The position numbers and the translations under genes are program-made. From JAACFF01 sp963701435 (lineage in GTDB: Bacteria > Chloroflexota > Anaerolineae > Promineifilales > Promineifilaceae): DNA of 64,000 bases. The stretch lies in assembly GCA_963701435.1 (NCBI GenBank), contig CAVPAL010000008.1, positions 310,001-374,000 on the forward strand, in the 5' to 3' direction. The notes beneath the pieces are model-generated. The model made no database searches. It saw nothing but the letters and a program-made list of their open reading frames with translations, and had not been told where the DNA came from. The number at the start of each line of letters is the position of its first letter. The first letter of the stretch is position 1. Positions 61,301 to 64,000 of this stretch are shown piece by piece.

Positions 61301-61665
61301 ATTTGCTAAACGAGTGGCTGCCGCTGAAAGGCGAGCAATTTTTTAATCATTTATGGGGAAGCTTCAGCGGCTTCAAAATTGATGTATTACAACTGCACAA
61401 GCTGGCTCTGACTGCGATCGCAGCCCTCAGTCACACAAACCGCTGGGTATCATTTGATGAAATTACGAATACGGCCGTTAACAGCATCATCCCTGCTGAA
61501 CAATTGTGGCACATTTTGAAAGACCTCGTCAATATGGACACTTTATTATTCAAAGAACCTGAATCCTACTGCATCAAGGTGGCGCTTTTTGAACAATGGC
61601 TGCGCCAAAACTATTCAATCTCCATGCTCGTAAAGGAATTAACATGGGTGAAAACACGTTCCTAA
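58399..61665 (+). CDS. RelA/SpoT-like protein with degenerate catalytic motifs fused to an ATPase domain
   Basis: This 1088-residue protein follows the long-RSH layout: HD domain (about 30-160), RelA-type synthetase region (240-360), TGS (375-440), conserved-Cys LAGCCDPTPPDPIVAF (about 565) and ACT (610-690). Both catalytic centres look lost. HD has LLHDIRKNH where hydrolases have HDxxEDT. The synthetase region keeps PRPNGYRALHT and VAEYGV but reads MIIRE where active enzymes have EVQIRT, and the usual D/R segment is replaced. From about 720 an ATPase domain follows with FYGRRDELRELV, P-loop GPRRIGKTSLL (about 747) and Walker B LILILDEFQLL (about 836). It overlaps the next gene by 22 nt. A (p)ppGpp sensor or ligand-gated ATPase is the best guess. 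Confidence 0.85.
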   Translation: MSPQSLDAAAQGFLQKTANYLEPNEQTLVARALDIAVAAHAGYVRQSGAAYALHAIAVADMLAGWRAPTAVIIAGLLHDIRKNHYAKAPPMENIEAEFGAEIASLVNEVARLGRLGDVYANLDLQQPTDNMEAVARQMPWAAIALRRMPLAVVIKLADRLHNFQDIEVLPQERQINFANRVLNLFVPFAERLGMRHVKRQLEDHAFQILQPDDFAKIQTRYPEAKRHAATAVIIQQIQQQLAHYQLKAEVRCQPRSWYELYKREAPSHELLPLIVMQPILIIVDSFQACYQSLGMVHGLWPPQLGKIIDTIAAPRPNGYRALHTYVNYESGNMLQMIIRERQMHRVAEYGVTADWLGAPTDLLPELPAWKAPPPGKIAVFSKDGDQFLLPEQATPIDFAYRVHPNVGHNSTGARVNGRLVPLSRPLEDGDVVEILLGRASVGPSPEWLSHVKTAKARRAIRRWLQIENPGKVERKGMNILDRLLRREGILLSTSHALERLTAVAAQMGYGSRRDLLIAIGLEQRNPEPVVEQMKMPPKAGQRPLSLQATIVSLTATSSQGHRLAGCCDPTPPDPIVAFVTNRKEVVIHRSDCLNVIEKRPLHSAEWNTTGIQQTSEIEIIALDRSGLVRDISAVPAEMNIAMVSFQADQMEDNSARVQIGLGPLKAEDIDIMIKQLKRVSSVRTVEHHAPTRPTRLTQGSIQARRFTNPYTLSPVTGHNFYGRRDELRELVNNLRDLVPGKAVLLWGPRRIGKTSLLLEFQRMVSSDDYLVAFVDMQRLSNRSTTIFLYEILNAITREMTSGIKPPRLRRVRRDALGYFRSFLENNPILRDKHLILILDEFQLLSTLRQDELQLSDINIYFRSLIQHRTSLSIVFSGGGVKNHLLHQAEASFMLEVVQEQQIGCLQRDDARQLIVEPVQRVQYDPQTVEQLLDLTAGHPYYLQMVCAELIKRADPTQEISIAQPHIEHLLNEWLPLKGEQFFNHLWGSFSGFKIDVLQLHKLALTAIAALSHTNRWVSFDEITNTAVNSIIPAEQLWHILKDLVNMDTLLFKEPESYCIKVALFEQWLRQNYSISMLVKELTWVKTRS

Positions 61666-63029
61666 GCCGTAAACCGGTTACGCTTAAAACAGATTTTGTC
61701 GGTCGGGAAATGGAATTAGAATGGTTCCACGATTTATTAAGCCGCCCAATCCCGCAAAACTGCAATCTCATCGGCCAGCCGCGCATTGGAAAAACTTCTC
61801 TGCTGTTTGCGCTTTATGATCAGAAGTTGGGGCTGCCGCCGGATATCCAAGGTCTCTATGTGTGGCTGCGTCTGGTTGAGCTTCAGCAGCCGGATGCGCC
61901 CCATTTCTGGCGCACGCTACTGCTGAAACTTCAAGAAGAGGCGCAGCGAAATGGCTGCGATATGCAGCCAAATGACGGCGAAACGGCCGAAACCTTTTCA
62001 CAAGTAGAAACGCTGGTTGAATATTTGCTTGTCCAAAAAAAATGCCGGCGCATTATCTTTTTGCTGGATGAATTCGACGTTCTCAAAAATCATCTCAATG
62101 CCCACGACTACAATTGGATGCGCTCGCTTATTACGCGCTTCAGCCATGGCCTCGCTTTTGTGATCAGCAGCGTGGAACCGCTGGCAATCATAACCCGCAA
62201 TGAACAGGACATTTCACCGCTCGCCAACTATTTTGAAGAACGCTGGCTGAGTTTATTCACGCTGGAGGCAGCCCAAAATTTGTGCCAGCGCGCCGCAGCA
62301 GCCGAAGGCCTCGAGCCGTTAAGCGCAAGCGATGTCCAATTTCTGCTGCGTGAAGCGGGCCTCCATCCCGCCCTCCTAAAAGTCGCCTGTCGTTATTTAT
62401 TCGCAGCGCGGCGCTGGGGTTCCGGGCAATCAAGCTATGATGACGCGCGCGGGGATTTTCGTTTTGATACCTCTGTACGCTGGTTGTGTCACGTTCTTTA
62501 TAACGAACGCCGTCCTGAAGAGCAGGAGATTTTGCGCCGGCTGGCATTGGACCAACTAGAAGCGCCTTATCCCATGGTCATGAATCGACTCCGGCGGCAA
62601 ATCGGCCTGGTAGAACTGCGCGACGGCAAGCCGGCGTTGTTTGCAGATGTTTTTGCCTATTGGCTGCGTGACCACATGCGCCAGACTGAAAAGCTTGAAA
62701 GTGAGGGCGGCAGCGAGAATACGGCCGTTTCCTCTGCGGCTGAACTCCAACCCATGCGCTATACGCCAGGAGAAAAACGGATTCTCATCGCCAATCGAGA
62801 AGAAAAATTGACGCCGCTCCAGGACCGTCTGCTAACCTATTTACTGGCGCACGCGGGGGAAGTATGCACCAGCGAGGAACTGCTCGAAAATGTTTGGGGG
62901 CCGAACCGCTCCCCATCCGTGGTAGAAAAAGCCATCAACCGCTTACGTGAAAAGATCGAACCCGATCCCAAGCGGCCAACCTATATCTTGTCGGTACGCG
63001 GTAAAGGGTATCAATTAAAACCCGATTAG
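61644..63029 (+). CDS. ATPase-linked transcription regulator with OmpR-type winged helix
   Basis: This protein of about 461 residues starts ATG 61644 with AAGGA 7 nt upstream. It has an N-terminal ATPase similar to the end of the preceding protein: FVGREMELEWF, P-loop GQPRIGKTSLL (about 43), Walker B IIFLLDEFDVL (about 140). The C-terminal wHTH (about 386-460) has LTPLQDRLLTYLLAHAGEVCTSEELLENVWG and ends RGKGYQL, as in OmpR/PhoB DNA-binding domains. No receiver domain. Translational overlap by 22 nt suggests a functional pair, the RSH-ATPase sensing and this protein regulating transcription. A likely target is the SPFH gene directly downstream, or itself. Confidence 0.88.
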   Translation: MGENTFLSRKPVTLKTDFVGREMELEWFHDLLSRPIPQNCNLIGQPRIGKTSLLFALYDQKLGLPPDIQGLYVWLRLVELQQPDAPHFWRTLLLKLQEEAQRNGCDMQPNDGETAETFSQVETLVEYLLVQKKCRRIIFLLDEFDVLKNHLNAHDYNWMRSLITRFSHGLAFVISSVEPLAIITRNEQDISPLANYFEERWLSLFTLEAAQNLCQRAAAAEGLEPLSASDVQFLLREAGLHPALLKVACRYLFAARRWGSGQSSYDDARGDFRFDTSVRWLCHVLYNERRPEEQEILRRLALDQLEAPYPMVMNRLRRQIGLVELRDGKPALFADVFAYWLRDHMRQTEKLESEGGSENTAVSSAAELQPMRYTPGEKRILIANREEKLTPLQDRLLTYLLAHAGEVCTSEELLENVWGPNRSPSVVEKAINRLREKIEPDPKRPTYILSVRGKGYQLKPD

Positions 63030-63069
63030 ATATTCGGTTTGTCACCGAGAGGTCACCATTTTTTAAGCA

Positions 63070-63092
63070 AGACGCCACCAGGCGTCTTTTTT
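63070..63092 (+). terminator. Intrinsic terminator after the ATPase-wHTH gene
   Basis: AGACGCC (63070-63076) and GGCGTCT (63081-63087) form a 7-bp stem with loop ACCA and a run of six T residues to 63092. It ends the RSH-regulator transcript. Confidence 0.9.
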
Positions 63093-63097
63093 CATTC

Positions 63098-63138
63098 TTG
63101 ACATGTCGTTGAACACGGGTATAATGTCGTTAACGACA
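63098..63138 (+). promoter_or_regulatory. Consensus promoter with palindromic operator before the SPFH gene
   Basis: TTGACA (63098-63103) and TATAAT (63120-63125) are both perfect consensus with a 16-bp spacer. TGTCGTTAACGACA (63125-63138) is a perfect 14-bp palindrome overlapping the -10 end and start site; TGTCGTTGAACAC within the spacer is a half-site-like repeat. This is typical of a repressor site. The adjacent wHTH regulator is a candidate binder. Confidence 0.8.
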
Positions 63139-63245
63139 CTTATATGTCTTTTTGTCGGGGTTTAGTATTTGGCGAAGGAGGTGAATAAAAAAGCACATTC
63201 GCAATAATTTCATCCGCAAGGGAGGACGACAGGATTTGGTTGGAC

Positions 63246-63265
63246 GGGTTCTAAATATAGAACCC
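63246..63265 (+). promoter_or_regulatory. Leader hairpin before the SPFH gene
   Basis: GGGTTCTA (63246-63253) and TAGAACCC (63258-63265) form a perfect 8-bp stem with AATA loop. It lies 13 nt before the ATG and just before the ribosome site AGAGGG, so it may affect translation. No T-run follows. Confidence 0.5.
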
Positions 63266-63278
63266 AAAAGAGGGAATC

Positions 63279-64000
63279 ATGAACACACATAACCAGTGGA
63301 TACTCACTATTGTTTTGACTGTTCTTAGCACAACGGCCTTGCTCATAACGGCTGCTGTGTTTGATGCATGGTGGCTGCTATGGACACTTGGGCTGCTATG
63401 CCTGGGTTTGCTCGGCGTCTGGCTGTTTCTGGATAAGATGTGGGTGCGGGTACAGGCATTGAATTCCGGCGTCGTGGAGGAGCGTTTTTCAAGAGAATTT
63501 GTGGAATTTTTGCCGCCAGGAAGGCATTTTCTGCCGCCGCATCAAATCATGACGGCCACAATAACAACAGCGCCGCGCACTGTCGAGGGTTACTGCAAGC
63601 AAGCGCTGACGATAAACGGCATTCCGCTGACTGTGAACTGGCGCGCAACAGTCGCAGTGGATACAAGTCAAATTGCGCCTGATCTACAAGCCCGGTTGGC
63701 GCGCGCACTGCCCGAGCATATGCCCAACATCGTGCGCAATCATGGCAACAACTGTATCCGCCATGTGGTAAATGAACATGATGTGCGCTCATTGACGCAT
63801 CGCGGCGCCCGCAGGCGGCTGGAACGGGATTTGCGCGAAAGGCTTGTGCGGCGGATTGCGCCTTTTGGACTACAAGTTTACCGGATCATGCTCGAAGAAA
63901 TTGAACTGCCGACCGGCGTGGTGAAAGCGCTGGCAGAAGCCCATAACCGCGAGGCGACTATTTTGAGCAAGGCTGAAGAATTAAACAAATTTGCGCATGT
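63279..64000 (+). CDS. SPFH/Band 7-type membrane protein, N-terminal part (truncated by window edge)
   Basis: About 240 codons of an open frame start at ATG 63279 (GAGGG upstream). Two hydrophobic helices lie at 8-30 and 33-52, then a stomatin/prohibitin-like region: VNWRATVAVDT, ERDLRERLVRRIAPFGLQVYRIMLEEIELP. The end runs into a helical AEAHNREATILSKAEELNK that is typical of the coiled region after SPFH domains. It probably forms membrane microdomain scaffolds. The C-terminus is missing. Its control region has a strong promoter and palindromic operator, and the regulator gene pair lies just upstream. Confidence 0.8.
   Translation, partial: MNTHNQWILTIVLTVLSTTALLITAAVFDAWWLLWTLGLLCLGLLGVWLFLDKMWVRVQALNSGVVEERFSREFVEFLPPGRHFLPPHQIMTATITTAPRTVEGYCKQALTINGIPLTVNWRATVAVDTSQIAPDLQARLARALPEHMPNIVRNHGNNCIRHVVNEHDVRSLTHRGARRRLERDLRERLVRRIAPFGLQVYRIMLEEIELPTGVVKALAEAHNREATILSKAEELNKFAH

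Noticed and set aside
1..64000. CRISPR array, tRNA or rRNA genes
   Set aside because: No regular direct repeats with spacers and no tRNA cloverleaf-like or rRNA sequence noticed by eye; a dedicated scan (tRNAscan-SE, CRISPR finder) would be needed to exclude them.

Overview
The window looks like a chromosomal segment of an uncultured Chloroflexota bacterium, probably Anaerolineae or Ardenticatenia-like. The sequence reasons are mid GC, secreted proteins and lipoproteins with Thr-Pro linkers, type III glutamine synthetase, M32 carboxypeptidase, ROK regulators, and protein families typical of filamentous Chloroflexota. Placement rests on recognised families only. I saw no rRNA, tRNA, CRISPR array or transposase.

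Layout. (1) 0-6.1 kb is nitrogen assimilation: truncated gltB, divergent from amt, an unknown gene and glnN (GSIII). (2) 6.2-9.3 kb is a tandem pair of CNNM/CorC-type membrane proteins behind a structured leader with a T-box-like core. (3) 9.3-22 kb is one long minus-strand block. It holds a dynamin-like GTPase, two unknown proteins, a CAP-domain protein, and then a complete ubiquitin-like conjugation set: E1, a beta-grasp Ubl, E2, two JAMM peptidases and two RING-like zinc proteins. An M32 carboxypeptidase follows 37 bp downstream. (4) 22-36 kb is mixed housekeeping: GNAT, hydantoinase/oxoprolinase, xpt-guaA, WecG/TagA glycosyltransferase, PfkB kinase, flippase-like protein, frameshifted asnS, SDR and CBS-ACT. 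(5) 36-51 kb holds a glycosyltransferase, a Ser/Thr kinase with TPRs, rlmN, secreted proteases, a ROK kinase, trpA without trpB and a frameshifted yyaL-like gene. (6) 51-57 kb is xylose use: xylB and a frameshifted xylA, divergent from xylR, with a visible promoter and operator. (7) 57-64 kb holds a DUF1638 protein, a Nudix hydrolase, a RelA/SpoT-like protein with degenerate catalytic motifs fused to an ATPase, a coupled ATPase-winged-helix regulator, and a truncated SPFH protein behind a palindrome-bearing promoter.

Main discoveries. The best candidate system is the compact Ubl pathway at 10.9-16.9 kb with its neighbours to 22 kb. Several parts carry membrane segments, so it may act at the membrane. 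Second, the 10-bp palindrome AACGGCCGTT occurs about 42 times exactly, where chance predicts well under one, and is scattered through genes in several frames like cyanobacterial HIP1. Third, a family of 55-115 bp palindromic elements with TAGGTAA termini recurs. At four genes the terminal TAG is exactly the stop codon, and two elements bracket the Ubl gene. Fourth, the RSH-ATPase fusion with its coupled ATPase-wHTH regulator looks like an unusual stress-sensing pair. Three conserved genes (asnS, yyaL, xylA) each carry an apparent one-base insertion, either real decay or draft-assembly error.
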